A stretch of 64,000 nucleotides of DNA from Mesaphorura yosii (taxonomy: Eukaryota > Arthropoda > Collembola > Poduromorpha > Tullbergiidae), in assembly GCA_009869945.1 (NCBI GenBank), contig WIXG01000343.1, positions 1 through 64,000 on the forward strand, written 5' to 3'. Below, in pieces: positions 25,801 to 38,964 of this stretch (positions are counted from its first letter, which is position 1; each line of letters opens with the position of its first letter). The translations under genes and the position numbers were made by a program. Below the pieces are notes generated by a model. The model had not been told where the DNA came from. It ran no database searches and saw only the letters and a program-made list of their open reading frames with translations.

Positions 25801-28279
25801 CCATTTGCCGAGGGTTCAAAGAAAAAATGCCCTCTTGCAGGGTTCCACTAAAATAAGGAATTAAGCAGTGAAGATCCTGCGACTTCTGCGGGCGGAAATT
25901 ATTTTCTACGAACAACAACTTACTCAAAGGCGTCAACAGCAAAATCAATTCTCCTCGTCACGTCGGGGAACAAAATCTGCAGCTCAATATCGCTGATAAG
26001 TCCTATCATCCTTGTGAGCTCGGCGAAGTGCGATATGTCAAGGATGAACTCAATCTTAAACTGAAATGCCTGGTCCAGACGCAGACCAAGCTCTAGCACC
26101 TGGTTAAAGTCGACGCTGATGACCCACTTGTCCTCCATTTTCTCTGTGACCTTACACGTGTACGAACGCGCGGAATTCGAAGTGTTTGAGATAAGAACGC
26201 AGCTGCAGTGCTGCGAGGCAAGTTTTCCAAAGATTGTGTCTTTGAAAGTTGAGCTGGAACAAAAAGGCCGAATATTGTGAAAATTCCCCCGAAAGGCGAA
26301 CATAACGAATCACCATAAAAATTACGACCGGCCGGCCAAGGTCAAATTTTCACCTTTCAATTTGCATGACGAGAAACACTTCTCCTTCGTCAGCCAGCTT
26401 CATTTCATTTCCAAATTTTTTCTCCATGATGTACGACTTGCTCAGCTTCATCGTTTGGACCAGGCTGTTTTGTCGCAAGTGCGTCTGGAGAAATTGCATC
26501 TCGCAGTTGATGATTCTTTCTGGAAAAATAGAAGTAGAAAACGGAGTCAAGTGCAAAACGAAAAAGCAAAGTATACGAAGAAAACAAGAAAAGTGTTACC
26601 TTGAGCAGAACAGTAATTCGATCGATGTAAAAGAGTTGGTCCCGTGTTTTTGTGCCACTCCGGCGTAGGAGGAGCCGAAGCTGAAGTCGAGATAGGCGCA
26701 ATCAACAAAGGCGCCGCGAGCGCCAGCGAATTTACGAGCGAGGATGTCGACGATGCTGGCGAAAATGACAATGAAATGCATTCTTTCTCCCGATAAGGGA
26801 TGAAAGCGCTGGGGTCAGGGCCCGCCGCGACAGGAGTCGAGGATCCGCTAACACCGGAGACAATCGACGATGACGTCGAAATGATGAGGGTGTGAAATTC
26901 CGCGGAAATGTGCCTGACAACCTTCGGCTCCTTTTTAAAGTCAAATACGATCGTTTGCTTGAATTTTCCAGGCGAAAATCCTTTGAACCGTATTTCAATC
27001 TTGTACGTGAAAGAAGACGGCCAACCTCCCAGCTCCCGAAGGAGGTCGGCGGGCACGAAAGTGTTCAGTACCTGAAGCTGTGAACGTGCATAAAAAATAA
27101 GCATATATAATTTAATTTACGAAGTCAGACAAAACGGATGCTTACGTTCGGTATGGCGTTCGTCGAGTGAATGTCCAGAAGATTGCAAGTTTTGTTGTCC
27201 GCGTGGTAAAAATAGGCGCCAGTGATCGCAAAGTTTTCTCTGCCGTGGTCGTGAAGCAGACTGACTGTCCGCATTGCGTCCCTCGAATTTATGGCGAATG
27301 CCCAGCGATGGTCGGTGCCCCGAACGACGGCCTCAACATCGGTGAAGCACCTTGAATTTAAACGTGCATTTGCTTTACCATTTCATAGATATTATTGAAT
27401 TAAAAGTTTTAAGTTTCAAAAGCATTCACTTAATTTTAACTCCGTCCAATTTCTCGACCAGCAACTTGTTCACATCCGAACTGGCGTTAATTTGTTTTTG
27501 CAGCTTCGTCAGGTATGGATTATGTGCGTAATACTGCGAGATGACCGATTTTATTTGCGCTTGTGAAGGCGACGATGAAACCACTCCACGAAAAGACGGC
27601 GAAAGTTCCTTTGAAAGATTCGTCATTGAGGTTGAGTTTGATGCTGATAATGTTTTTCTGAAAAGAGTCGAAAACAGGCCAGTCCATTTCAAGTTAGACG
27701 GCCCCTCCACTGAAGAAGATAAACTAGCTGAACAGGTTCACAATTTATGACTTCTTACTTTTCAGCACCTGCACCTTCACGAAGGCCAAGTGCTTCCTCC
27801 AAATCGTCCATGATAAGCGAAGGATCCGCTCCGGAGCCAACGACGAGCAAAAAGCCTTCGACGATCTGCTTGCATGAAAGCAGAACTGGGCTTTTTGGGT
27901 CAGTTTGCCCCCACTGCTCCAGAAACTGGTAGCATTCCTTGTACTAAGAAATAAAATGCCTCACGTCAGTATTTCAGTATCACGCTAAGCAGCATGCACG
28001 TCGCACAACGTTAAGACAAAAACTTACCCGTGTCGTGTGGCAAAGTCCCAAAATGACGCAGGCACAAATGCGAGGGCGGTGACCAAACATTTGCACAAGC
28101 TGAAGGCCGTGTTTCACCGCAGCATCAAAACCCCGAACCCGGACGATGGCCAGGAGAAGATGCTCGATGAGCTCGAACTGCGGCTCGCGAATCGCTGCCG
28201 TCGCATTGTCCAGGCTTCCAGCGTGCTTGGTCAGCAGCTTCAGCTGCCAGAGAATGTGGTCAATACTGCTCAGATCCAT
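22852..28279 (-). CDS. HELZ-like superfamily 1 RNA helicase with C-terminal UBA domain
   Basis: Sixteen exons encode 1409 aa with consistent phases: 28279-28028, 27943-27759, 27657-27430, 27350-27146, 27077-26600, 26519-26354, 26253-25924, 25847-25735, 25663-25549, 25483-25372, 25300-25168, 25086-24974, 24893-24765, 24681-24354, 24255-24078, 24016-22852. Residues 326-346 (KFKQTIVFDF then EPKVVRH) match the HELZ block before the helicase. Helicase motifs are Walker A GSPGSGKT 653-660, motif II DEAG 781-784, GD 808-809, STVRS 972-976 and NALSRAQ 998-1004. Motif III (GDQCSYNQL) is stretched relative to GDxxQL. The motif V glutamine appears as lysine (LKGANWFR). No CCCH zinc finger is visible. 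Residues 1022-1355 are low complexity (Gly, Asn, Lys), and 1356-1396 is a UBA-like ubiquitin-binding fold with VNMGY. HELZ/MOV10/UPF1 relatives act in mRNA decay, translation and silencing. A 5' UTR acceptor is likely at 28302. Confidence 0.88.
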
Positions 28280-30253
28280 AACGCAAACGCAAGCGGAAAA
28301 GCTGCCAAAGCAAAAATAAAGTACGTTAATTAAAGGCGGGCGAGGGCTCAAATTCGCAACCGAAATCGCAAATTTACAGAAGGCAGAGTCACAAAAGAAA
28401 ACTTTCCAATACAATTAAGTGTTGAAGTCCACGTCGAATAACTTTGAGGCTTTGCAATTGGCTTTGGCAGTCAACATCGAAGTCGACGACAAGGCCAGGC
28501 CGCAATTACAATTTGTACGAATGTCAAAAGAATGGCTGGCCGCACTCGCACTCTTTTTCTTTGCTTTCTTTCCTCGGCTCATAAAAGATTCAGTCGTTCA
28601 TGACTGACGATGACATGTAAAAAGTCGAAAAATGCATAATAAATTTTATCGATTCGAATTTAAAAACGCTCTGCACTCGTATTTGACTATTTGACATTGA
28701 TACTCAAAACTTCCTGCTACTACCGTGCCGTGTGCTTGTTCGACTTTGACGGGCACAATTGCAATTGGCGACCGAGTTCCAGTAAAGTGTATATAATTCA
28801 TGCTGCTCACAGGCGCAGTTGAGCAGCCCGGTGGGACGAAACAGTCCAGAGTTCCAGAGAGTCCATGTAGTTTTAAACAAATCGGGTCAAGCATGGAACC
28901 TGGCCTTGCCTTTTGCGTAGCCCAGTTTGAAAACGTTCAGAGTTTTTAACGAGATTGATTATTAAAAATGCAGGTTACTTGAAAAACTGCGTCATTGCCC
29001 GTTGCCGAACTCAACTCGAAATATGAACAACACAACGCTTTGCGCAATTCGCGAATTAAAATCCTAAATGATTGGATATTGAGTAGTTAAAATTATGCCC
29101 GTGCTCTTTGTGCCAGGAACGGCTATCGCTGGAAATTGATAATGGGAATGAAACCCCACAGGCGATCAGCAGCTCTGAACTCTGAACAAGAACTTTGTCC
29201 ATGCCCAATGCCCACATGGGTCATGATATCGAAATTGTGCTTACGCCTTGCCTGCCGTGTTTGATCAGTACAGATTGAGACCATAAAATATTTTCAGCTA
29301 ATCATTTTGAACAGCACGGGCATGCGGCACGGATGATTCAAGTGGCTAGACCTCTCAAAAACGATTCAAGGTCAATAGGGCAGGCAGCGTGACACAGACC
29401 GAAATCTAATTTAGAATGACATTAGCACGTAAGGTCATACAAATCCAGCTAACCAGACTAAAAATTGCAAACTCGATCATGGAATGTTTAAGATCAATTA
29501 TTTTAAATTACTTACGAGACTCAGATTAGAAATGGGAGTAACTTCGTCTTGACTTGGACGAGATGAGTCAAATGAAACCGAAATAGCCGAATTTCATCTT
29601 TGTGCACACCGATTGAAGCTGTCGCGTCAATTCTCTGAGACACCAACTAGAGCCAAGCACTGATGCACTGACACTGCTGTACAAGTAAAAATACGACTTG
29701 CGATTTGCAGTCCGAATTCGCAAAATGATATAAGATCAAGATGTAGCGTAGTTCAAAACAATCACCACAAATTAGCACTCAATTACAACACCAGCCAACT
29801 CGCAACTGAGCGAAAGTTATGAAAATTGACGCGTAGGGTAGCACAACAAAAAAATTCTTGTCAACACCGAGTAAAATCGGTCGAAAAGGGTTAAAAGCAC
29901 TGATGAAGGGTTCATGGCACTAGAAACACTTGCTGACGCATGTTTGCAGTCACATTCCCACATTTTCACGCTTCTACGCACCGAATTTGGGTCGCGGACC
30001 GCTTTAATTGACAATTGACCGAACCGGAACTGAACCCTCAGAACATAAACGTAAACAGAGACGGTCAACTTCGACTTCGAGTAGCCGACGTGTGTTTACG
30101 CTACGCAATCGCAGTTGCCAGTCTCGCCAGTCAGTTCGCCAGTTGGTTTCTTGTCTCACTTTGTTCCCATACAACACAAGACAGTTCTCGCTCAAGGATT
30201 GGCTGTGCTCGTACGAGGTGCGAATGCCGTTTAGCTCCTACTTTTAAAAGCGT

Positions 30254-30260
30254 TATAAAG
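30254..30260 (+). promoter_or_regulatory. Possible TATA box upstream of DMAP1
   Basis: TATAAAG lies about 145 bases before the inferred 5' UTR exon end at 30401. This is position and word only; weak. Confidence 0.2.
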
Positions 30261-30401
30261 CACCGCTCGTTAGAAGCTAGAAAAGTTTTAAATCGAGCAT
30301 TTGTTGTGCTTTTTATTTTTAACTTTTACCCGTGGCTTTCTCCCATTAGACAACCGACAGCAAGAGAAAGCGGCCTGGACAAGAAAAACGAGGCAATATC
30401 G

Positions 30402-30573
30402 GTAAGTATGCATGGTAATGCAGCGGAGGCGTAAATTAATCCTGTGCGGACGCGTACGGAAATTAATTAATGCGATTATGCATTACGTTTCTAGATTTGC
30501 TGGAGCTAGATCATTTAATGACACGGGATTCGATTGTGACAGTTGGTTAATATAAATTGTCGGTTAATTCAAG
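30402..30573 (+). other. Probable 5' UTR intron of DMAP1
   Basis: A strong donor, GTAAGTATG, starts at 30402, and an acceptor (TTAATTCAAG) ends at 30573. The ATG of DMAP1 is then the first codon of the next exon. Its 172 bases make it longer than the coding introns of this gene. Confidence 0.55.
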
Positions 30574-32555
30574 ATGAGTGATGTCAGAGACATTCTTGAA
30601 GGCGCCGGAGCGCTGCCAAGTTCAAGCACTGTCCAGGATATTGGAAGTGGGGCTGTCATCGCAAGAAGATTCTCAAAGAAGGTAAGGCCATTATTAGAAT
30701 TCAGTCAGAATTGCCGTATGCGTCATGCCTGCCATTTCTTAATCTTACGTATGCTACCTGTCGCAATTAGTCTGAACCGCCCAGAAGGCCCGAAGGAATG
30801 CACCGAGAGCTGTACGCGCTTCTTTGCGCCGATGGAGGCAAGAACATGGGCCTGGCGCCACTGCTGCCAACTGAGAAGCCTGGTGGATACAAGAAAAAAG
30901 TTGTTCTGACCGCCAGAAGGGCGAGAAGATGGAAGTGGACTCCTTTTACGAATCCGGCTCGAAATGATGGTGCGGTATTCTATCATTGGAGGAGAGAATT
31001 GGAAGAAGTGCGAGAGTATCCATTCGCTAAGTTTAATAAGGTACGTTAAGTTCGTTGGATGGCTAGTTAGCTGAATTTAGGCGACCCTAATCAATGTTTA
31101 TTGATTGTTACAACGCACAGGAAATTCCAATTCCTCAGTATTCTGAGCAAGAGTATGCCAACAATTTAGAAAAGGAAGGATGGACAAAAGAAGAAACTGA
31201 TCATCTATTTGACTTAGCCAGAAGATTTGCCCTGAGATTCACTGTTATCCAGGTTTGTGAATTTTATAAATCATTGCCACAACTTGGCTTGGTGTATCAA
31301 TTTTTTTTAATTCACTATTTACGAGTTACAGGATCGATATGAGAAGAAATACCCCAAACGAACAGTTGAAGATCTGAAGGACCGGTATTATGGTGTGACT
31401 GGAATTTTGACAAAGCTACGCGCTGAGCCCGGACACGAAAAGAAGATTTACATGTTCGATGCTGATCATGAAAGAAGGAGGAAAGAACAACTTGCCAAAT
31501 TATGGGCAAAGACACCGGAACAGGTTCGTCCTAAACTTACTAGTTACTCCTCCATGTTTAAACGGCCTAAAGTCTAAGGGATCCAAATTTTCCTAACTTT
31601 AGATTGAGGAGGAGGAATTCCTGAAGGCTGAGATCAAGAAAATCGAAGCACGAAAGAGAGAGCGAGAGAAGAAAACACAAGATCTGCAAAAACTGATCAC
31701 TGCGGCCGACGGCGGTGGAATGATGGCGCAAACTCCTGAGCAAGCAAAGAAGATGCAGATGGAAAGCACGAAGAAGACTGGTTTGAGCGCTAAGAAGAAG
31801 AGTGGCAAGTGTAAGTGTCATTTCCCGTTTCTCGGTGTACAGGCTTCTATTCTATTTTAGGCAGGCAACTAATTGAATTGTACAATTTCAGCTCCTGGAA
31901 ATCCAAGATTTTTACAACCAAATCCAGACACCGCATTCTGTGGCATCAAATACCCCGATTTCAAGGCGCCTGGAGTCTCCGTGCGGTCTGGAAGGCTGAA
32001 GTTACCTGGAACAGTGGGACAGAAGAAGGTCAAGGCAATCGACATGATGCTCACTGAGATGGAAGTCTGTAAGTTATCCTATCGCGTATCCCTCCTATCG
32101 GCGTGGCATTTCTATTTATTTTGAAGATTTTGACTTGACTTCATGCCCCAATGAATGACTATTTTCAGCCCCGATTCGTGCTCCAATCGAGGAAATCTGT
32201 AACCTCTTCAACGAACTCCGCTCCGACATTGTTTTACACTACGAGTTAAAGCAGGCGTTGCATATGTGCAATCTCGAAATGCTCGCTGCCAAGCACCAGT
32301 ACGAAGCAGGGCGACCTGGAGAAGAGCTGGCGATACCAAAAGAACTGGAATCACTCTCCTTCGAGAAGCTGGACACGTCTTCCGAGCCCGGAATACTGCT
32401 GCATGTAAGAAACGAAGCACAAAAGCTTCAGCAACGTTAAATAACACTCGTTTTTGGTTTATAATGGCTTTACTTCTTTTAAATTACAGAGAAAACGGAA
32501 GGCAGCAATTGAGCAGGGAAATGTGCTGCGGAAACTGAAAAATAAGCAATTATAG
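30574..32555 (+). CDS. DMAP1: DNA methyltransferase 1-associated protein 1
   Basis: Eight exons (30574-30681, 30771-31040, 31121-31252, 31332-31523, 31603-31810, 31892-32068, 32169-32404, 32490-32555) encode 462 aa, against about 467 in vertebrates. The start MSDVRDILEG matches the family. Then come RPEGMHRELYALL, WKWTPFTNPAR, DGAVFYHWRRE and YPFAKFNK. A SANT/Myb-like segment follows (GWTKEETDHLFDLARRF to VEDLKDRYY), then a charged coiled coil (IEARKREREKKTQDLQKL) and a conserved C-terminal block (GQKKVKAIDMML, ELRSDIVLHYELKQAL). DMAP1 is a nuclear subunit of the NuA4/TIP60 and SRCAP complexes, which acetylate histones and load H2A.Z. If exon 7 is read through, translation stops at 32440; splicing to exon 8 gives a lysine-rich end and is preferred. 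The gene looks intact and ordinary. Confidence 0.97.
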
Positions 32556-32653
32556 ACCAGCCCAGCTGTACATGAATCTGTTAAAAGCTTCTGACTCTTA
32601 TTCTTGTATTTCATGATTAGCACATCTTCAGTGTGCTTTTTAACATTGACACC

Positions 32654-32659
32654 AATAAA
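32654..32659 (+). terminator. Poly(A) signal for DMAP1
   Basis: AATAAA 99 bases after the DMAP1 stop codon. Confidence 0.65.
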
Positions 32660-33110
32660 GGAAAGGACACATATGCGTATTTAGTTCATTACACATTAAT
32701 TTTGAAGCATACAAATTAATCAGTTCTGCTGTCTTTGCAAAAATTCACGACGAAGAGCGCCCGAAGCCCAGTTTCAGGTATATTGCTTGTCAGTTCACCT
32801 ATTCGCCAAAATTCGGCAGTATTTTCAATGAAATCATGCTGGATGTCGTCACCGGCCGCGCTCTTGAATAGAATGGAAATTCAAGCGAAGGAGATGTGTC
32901 TGCATAACCATCAACATCATCGCCATCCCTTCCTGTGCCGTAGCGTAGCTCGTAAAGAGTAACGACGTGGTAGCGGCGTTGTTCACTGAAAACACATAAA
33001 CGTAAACGTAGACGGAAAAAGCATTCCAGCGTTAGTGCAACGTATTCAACAAAGTTTTCACTGCTCAGTTCTTTCCCCTGCCCTACTACAGCGCCTCAGC
33101 CAGAGCTTCA

Positions 33111-33131
33111 GCCTGCAGCCTGCAGCCTGCA
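33111..33131. repeat. (GCCTGCA)3 tandem repeat
   Basis: Three perfect 7-base units, seen directly. Confidence 0.9.
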
Positions 33132-36100
33132 GCAAGTTTCATTTCACAGTAAACGTGGGCCACTCGACAATATGAGCCGAACCTTTTCAGTTGTTACTTT
33201 TCAGTCTCACTTTTGCTTTCAGGCAGAACGGATCTCATTTTCTCATCTCGCGTTTCACATTTCTCGTGTAAATTGTGAACGAACGGACGAACGACGGCTG
33301 GGTTTCAGTTAACCAGATTCTTTCATAGCAAGCTGATTAGGTTATGAATCGATTGTCAGTCAGAAATCAGTGGCGGTGACAGTGCTGAGATGCTGAGAAA
33401 TTATTAGGCGTGAGTTGCAAAGGAAATCAAGCAAATCAAAACTGAATGGCCCAACTGAGAAGTTGCGTGTGCGTGAACTGTTTTAACGGTGTTGAACAAA
33501 TAATTAAGTGTTAATTAGCGTGAAGTTTTCGCCAAAAAGACTGATTCTTATTTGAAGTGACTACTGATCGAAATTGGAACCGATTTGTAAACTGGGCGGC
33601 TTGATTTAACCTGAACCGTTGTTTGGATCGGGCAGCCAATTTTCTGATTGAAAATCGTACAGAAAGGTGAGAAAAGTAAAAGCAATTAACGAAGAGATTT
33701 TACAATCATTGTCGATTGCTGTTGCTGCAACTGAAATAATTGCAATTGAATTGAGTCCGGAGGGAGACGAAAAGGAACCACGACCGACCACTTTATTTCT
33801 TACACTTACATTTTACATGGGTACCGGGTGTAATGATCGAATAAGAATTATAAGAAACCCCACAATTTACCTTCAACCAAGCCCCATTCAAGTTCAAGTG
33901 CTCGGAAAACGATTCAAGCGACTGCGGCTCGGCTGCGCTGCCAAGAAAAGGTTGATGTGCACAGTGCATATGTTTAGCAGAAGGAAAACACGGTGCGAGC
34001 CTTTTCGGTCAACCCAAAAGGCCACCTCGGGCTCGACTCGACAATTTTTCTGGCTTTGGCTTAAGTTATTCAACCAAAACGCATTGGCAATGCACCCGGC
34101 CGGCAAGAAGCTCGCTTGAGTTTTTATTCCTGGCATTATTGTCGTGCGTAGTGTTGTTCCATTCAGATTTCAATTTCTTTGGTACTCCGAGACTGCGACG
34201 TGACGGACGCAGATTGAATGAATGCAAGACGCAAGATTTTATGACAATCTTTTGTGTCACGGCAGTTCAGCAGCAGTAGCAGTGAGAAATGCTAAGCCAA
34301 ACGCTTGGTTGGCTGGTTTCTTTTATCAGATCTCTGAGGTTTCCTTTTGTGTCTGCGCTATGCTTTGCCGTCGTAGTCGTGGCTTTGGTGCTGCGCGCTT
34401 GTCCCATTCTTTTGTGATGGTTCGTGATTCATGGATAACTCCAGCAAGCAGAAGCAAATGCATGCCGTAACCGTAAACTTGATCTATTGTCAATTGTCGT
34501 TATGAGCTGACTGGTTACTCGGTTTTCTGAAGTAAATCGTCTCCTCAAGATTATTTCTTATTTGTATGGACCCAAGATCAAAGCTCGTCGTTTGTTAATA
34601 TCATTCTCCTTTCTTCTCTGAAGAGAATACGAAACATTTGGGCTCTGGCTGCGTACAATGTGAGAAATTAACGCAGCAATGTATTGGAACTGGAACGGGC
34701 TTCGTTTGCTTCAGCAAATGTCAAGTCAGAGACACGGCTTCAAATTTCGGAGGACCGTAGCCCTTCAAGCTGCATGAAAACACTGACATTTGATTCGAAG
34801 TCCAGGTCCACTCGGGGACAGACGACAGACGTTTCTGGAGAAAAAAAATCGCACAAAACTCTCTTGGGTTTGGAACACGATCGACAAGAGCCATGCATGC
34901 ATGTAAACACGCTGTAGAAAAACACGATTGCCATTGATTCGATTGGAAAACATGTAAACAATCATACTTCACATTTTAAAGGTTTTCCAGATACAAATTC
35001 TACATTGCTGCGCGTAGTAAAAATGAAATTCTGCACTGCAGGATTAGTTTTCACTTTCATAATTGTCCAGCTCCAGTGATCACAGTCATAAATTCCTCAT
35101 TTCTTTCTCCGACACGTGAAAGGTATTAATTCCTTGAACCTAACCTAGCCTGCCCTTTCCGTAATAAGAATTAAACGAATTACGACTCTATTCTGTCTCG
35201 TAATGGACGATGACACAATCACAATGCATTTCTGACCGAAAGAAGCCAACGAAGCCCCTGCAGAAGGGGAATTTTCTCATTAGTGCATTAAATAAATCAT
35301 GCCGAATTTGATTTAACCTGAACAAAGGACAGCCAAGCCAAAGCCAACACACGGCACCGCACGGACGGCATTTAATAACGAAAGATCAACGACGTCTTCG
35401 TCTTCAGTCTTCTTTAATGTTCTGTGTGTTCCGCTGCGCGCCGGCTTCGACCTTTCTTCTTCGCCGTGCACCCGTGCGTTCGGGTTGCTGGTCAGCATCA
35501 GCGAAGCCTACACTGCACTGGAATGATAAATTATACCATTGAGATCATTAAAACTGTAAAACATACTTTTCTGACTGGACAAATTATTTATTCCAGTGCG
35601 AGTTATGATTGCCTTTGAATCGTGGCCGAATGACATGACATACGTTAAGCGCTGACGCTGAAGGCTGAACAGTCACGTCGACGTCAGTTAAACTTCAACG
35701 AGCTGGCTCGTTCGCTGGAGACGGACTGGATTTATGAGCCGGCTCACTTTACAACTTTACAAGTTTCCCTTTCATGCCTTGCCTGGCATTCTTGATCACT
35801 TAATACAAGAAGGGAACAATAACAATACGTGGCTCGTACAATAACTCGAATTAATCGTAATAAGTACTAGTCTTAAATATTCAATCTTTACTATTACCGA
35901 ATTTTCAACCCGTCACTTCACCTGCCCTGCGCTGCGCTGCGCTTTGTCTTTGACATTCACTGCCGGCTGACGGCTGGCTGAGAGACGTGGACGCTCGACG
36001 GCGTTTACAAATTCCAAAATTAGACTTGTTTGATTAAACGTGCTCCAAGTTTTGTCAACTGTAAGAGTTGAGCTATGTTTATGAGCTGAAGTTTCGATCC

Positions 36101-36927
36101 AAGCTGAGCAAACCTTCACTACGTTATTAAATCCACTCCAGGCTCCAGCCAGCCCTTTTCCCGTTTTACCCTCCCGTGCCTTGCCTGCGAGCCTTGTGCC
36201 TTGGCTGGTAATGGTAATAGAATCAGTAATTATACATGTATTAATTCATGTACAAAACACAGCTTTTATTTTAATAATCGCACGCATCGCCCCAAGAAAT
36301 TCACGTCCATTCGCAGTGCCAAGTTTCTTTTGTTTCACTGCCAGGCCACAAACCTGCTGCTACCTTTCAAGACTCAAAACGCAGACAAGACGAGTCTGGG
36401 CTGAGTTTCAGGCTGATTGAAGGTGGAAGCGTCTAATAATATGTGTAACATCACTTCAGGCCGGCCGGCCCGCCGTTACACGCATTACACGCATACTCAT
36501 GTTCACTTACACCAGCAAGCGCTTATTATCATCATACCCGAATTAATAAAGGCAAGGCCAACTTTAAACGTGCAGCGTACGTGTATTTTCAAAACTAAAC
36601 TAAACTACTTTCGTTTGGGTCGAAGTTATTTTTAATTCAATTTTTTGACCCATCCATCATTTTCATTCGCCCCTGCCGCAGCCTGAAAAAGTTTTGCGTG
36701 CCAGCCCGGTAATTTTAACAGCCAATTCGCGCGAAATTTAATATTACATTGCGTAATGGTCTTCTAAAATGCGTGCTGGAATTATTTCTATGATCAGCGC
36801 CTGGTGGTTGCGGTTTTACGGCGCTCAGCTCGTTTTTATGATGCAAGAGTTGTAAAATAAAATTATTTAAGTCCAGACTCGTCCTCGTCCTTCACCGTCA
36901 CTCGTGTTTCGTGTTTCTTGTAATGCG

Positions 36928-36947
36928 GGCAGGCAGGCAGGCAGGCA
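36928..36947. repeat. (GGCA)5 microsatellite
   Basis: Five perfect GGCA units, seen directly. Confidence 0.92.
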
Positions 36948-38964
36948 GACGAGTTTTGAAGTTTCTCGTATGATTTTATTTTATCTTTTATGGTATTATT
37001 AAGTCGTTGAATTATGTATCATTATTGACGTTATGATGCCTAATGATGGTTTTATCATCGTCATTATTATGATTTGTGTGGGAAGTCCGCCGTGGCCTGG
37101 TCGTAATAAGCACGGGAACGGAACAACCTGCACATTGTAAAAGAACGATGCACGACGAACGATTCACGATTCACTGGAAAATGTAAACACGCTTGATTCC
37201 CAGTCTCGTCTCGGCTCTCGACTGGAAGGACAAAAAATCAATTGTGCCCTTGTCTGGCTTCAATCTGAGTACCTCAGCCGAAGTTGAGTTGCTCTGCTCT
37301 GCTGTCGCATTTAATCAGATAAGACGTGGTAATTGTACGTACAATACGACTTAATAACAGTAGTTTTGTTGTCCAACAGCGGCAGACTTCGAACGAAGTT
37401 CCAATTTCCAGTGCAGTGCTTTGGTTCATAATTAATTCTGTCGTGGGCATCAAAACGGTAAAACCTGAGTTTGTGAATTTCGCGACGCTACTTTATGAAT
37501 TCTGAGAGTCGATCCGAGCCGTTGGGAAATTTCTTATTCTCTCATGATACCAAAAATACACTTAAGATATACACTTTTTTTGCAAAGCATACATAGAATT
37601 GAACTAAATGCAATTTATTGCCACAGGACATAAAATACATAATACGTAATATTTCCCCTATCACATCACTACTTTTATACATCGCTTCTTTTACCCCGTC
37701 ACTGTCGCATTGTTGACTCATCCAAAGCTTCTCTTCGGAAGTAAACTAAACACTGCCCGGCAGAAGGGAAGGGAAATCGCCGAATCTCATCGACGGCAGC
37801 CGCCTGCAACATTTTACAGGCAGTTATTGAATTAAAATGCAAGTGCCCTCCTCGGAGTTGGTTGGTTCACCGCCAGTGGCCATTTCATTGCGTTTCGTTG
37901 CGGGTAATTCGGTCCAGGCAATTATGAGCAGGGTATTCTTAATGCGAAGCGAACGACGAGTGCGGTCGATGTTCCTTCGTTGGTTGTTGTTCTTGGCACA
38001 CTTGGCAGGCAGGAGAAAATGCTAAACCCGATCATTTCTGCTAATGAATATGCTGGCTACTGTATACCCTTCGACTGCGACTGCAAATTGTGTGTGCGTG
38101 ATTCTTGCATGGTTGCTTTTGTGGTTCGACCGGAATGCTCGAATGAATCTGCATGCCATTCCAGGCTTTCCAGGACAAAGGAAATGAGAGGAAGACTCAA
38201 AATTCACGAGACGACCGGCCGGGCTGGATTTCCTTTCAGAGTAATCGTAATTTCACCACAAATTAAGATAAAGACGGCAGACGACGCGGCGATGGCGATG
38301 GTAATGAAAGTTGTACGAGACCGAGCCCTTATAAACGCGAATGTGTTGCGAACACGCGCCGCAACGAGCGTCGTCAAAGAGACAAAAGACGATAGAATAA
38401 TTGAGGACATAAAAATTGGTCGGTCGTCGGTCTGGAATCGCAAAGCGCTTTCAGCCGAGCCTAGGCGGAATGTAAAGTGATGTCTTTGCGTTTGCCTGCT
38501 AATTGATAGTTTCTTTTACTTGCACTGCACTCACTCTCGTGTTTCGCCACGGCGCGGTAGTAATAAAATAAAGTCGTCCGGTCGTAGTCGATGTCGTAGA
38601 TCACGAGTTAATGGGCCTCCCTTGGCCGAAATGCAGCTCGAAGACGAGCGCCTGAAACGCAGTCAAGGAACAATGAAAACGGGTGTTTTATTATTAATTT
38701 TGGCCACTTCAACAATCGAAAACTATCTTCTTATCGCCTTTTAATCAAAATCTAAGCGAAGGAAAAGCAACAAAGTCACTGCAGCGCGAGTGAGAGTGAG
38801 AAATGAATGATTAGCAATTGAAATACGAATGAATTTAATGCAAGACTCATTTTCTTTTGTTACTTTTCCAGGTTCCGGCCGAGGCTTCGGCGGCTTAACA
38901 ATTCTCAATACGTTGAAGTCAAAGTCTTAAAAGTCATCTGGAAGCAGACTCATCACGATTCACG

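Larger units (their letters stand above)
28280..30573. other. Divergent intergenic region, helicase / DMAP1
   Basis: About 2.3 kb between two divergent starts. A 5' UTR exon of the helicase probably begins at 28301 (minus) after a pyrimidine-rich acceptor. The right part holds a DMAP1 5' UTR exon ending at 30401. No separate coding gene is seen. Confidence 0.5.
32556..38964. other. Gene-poor region upstream of the WFQSG-signature gene
   Basis: About 6.4 kb. It starts with the DMAP1 3' UTR (AATAAA at 32654-32659). It carries (GCCTGCA)3 at 33111-33131 and (GGCA)5 at 36928-36947, and otherwise AT-rich DNA with short implausible frames. A possible donor, CAGAAAG/GTGAGA, lies at 33667. A 5' UTR acceptor at 38870-38871 leads into the next gene, so its promoter and first exon may lie here. 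Confidence 0.55.

Noticed and set aside
27660-27709. Alternative start of helicase exon 3 after TTCTTCAG
   Set aside because: Joined to the strong GAAAA/GTAAGA donor it gives an in-frame stop. The acceptor at 27658 fits the phase exactly.
33667-34119. 150-codon plus-strand frame
   Set aside because: It starts at a possible splice donor (GTGAGA) rather than an ATG, and its content is not protein-like. At best it marks the end of a UTR exon.
37980-38480. 166-codon plus-strand frame
   Set aside because: It starts at TTG; the content mixes unrelated low-information segments and no motif is seen.
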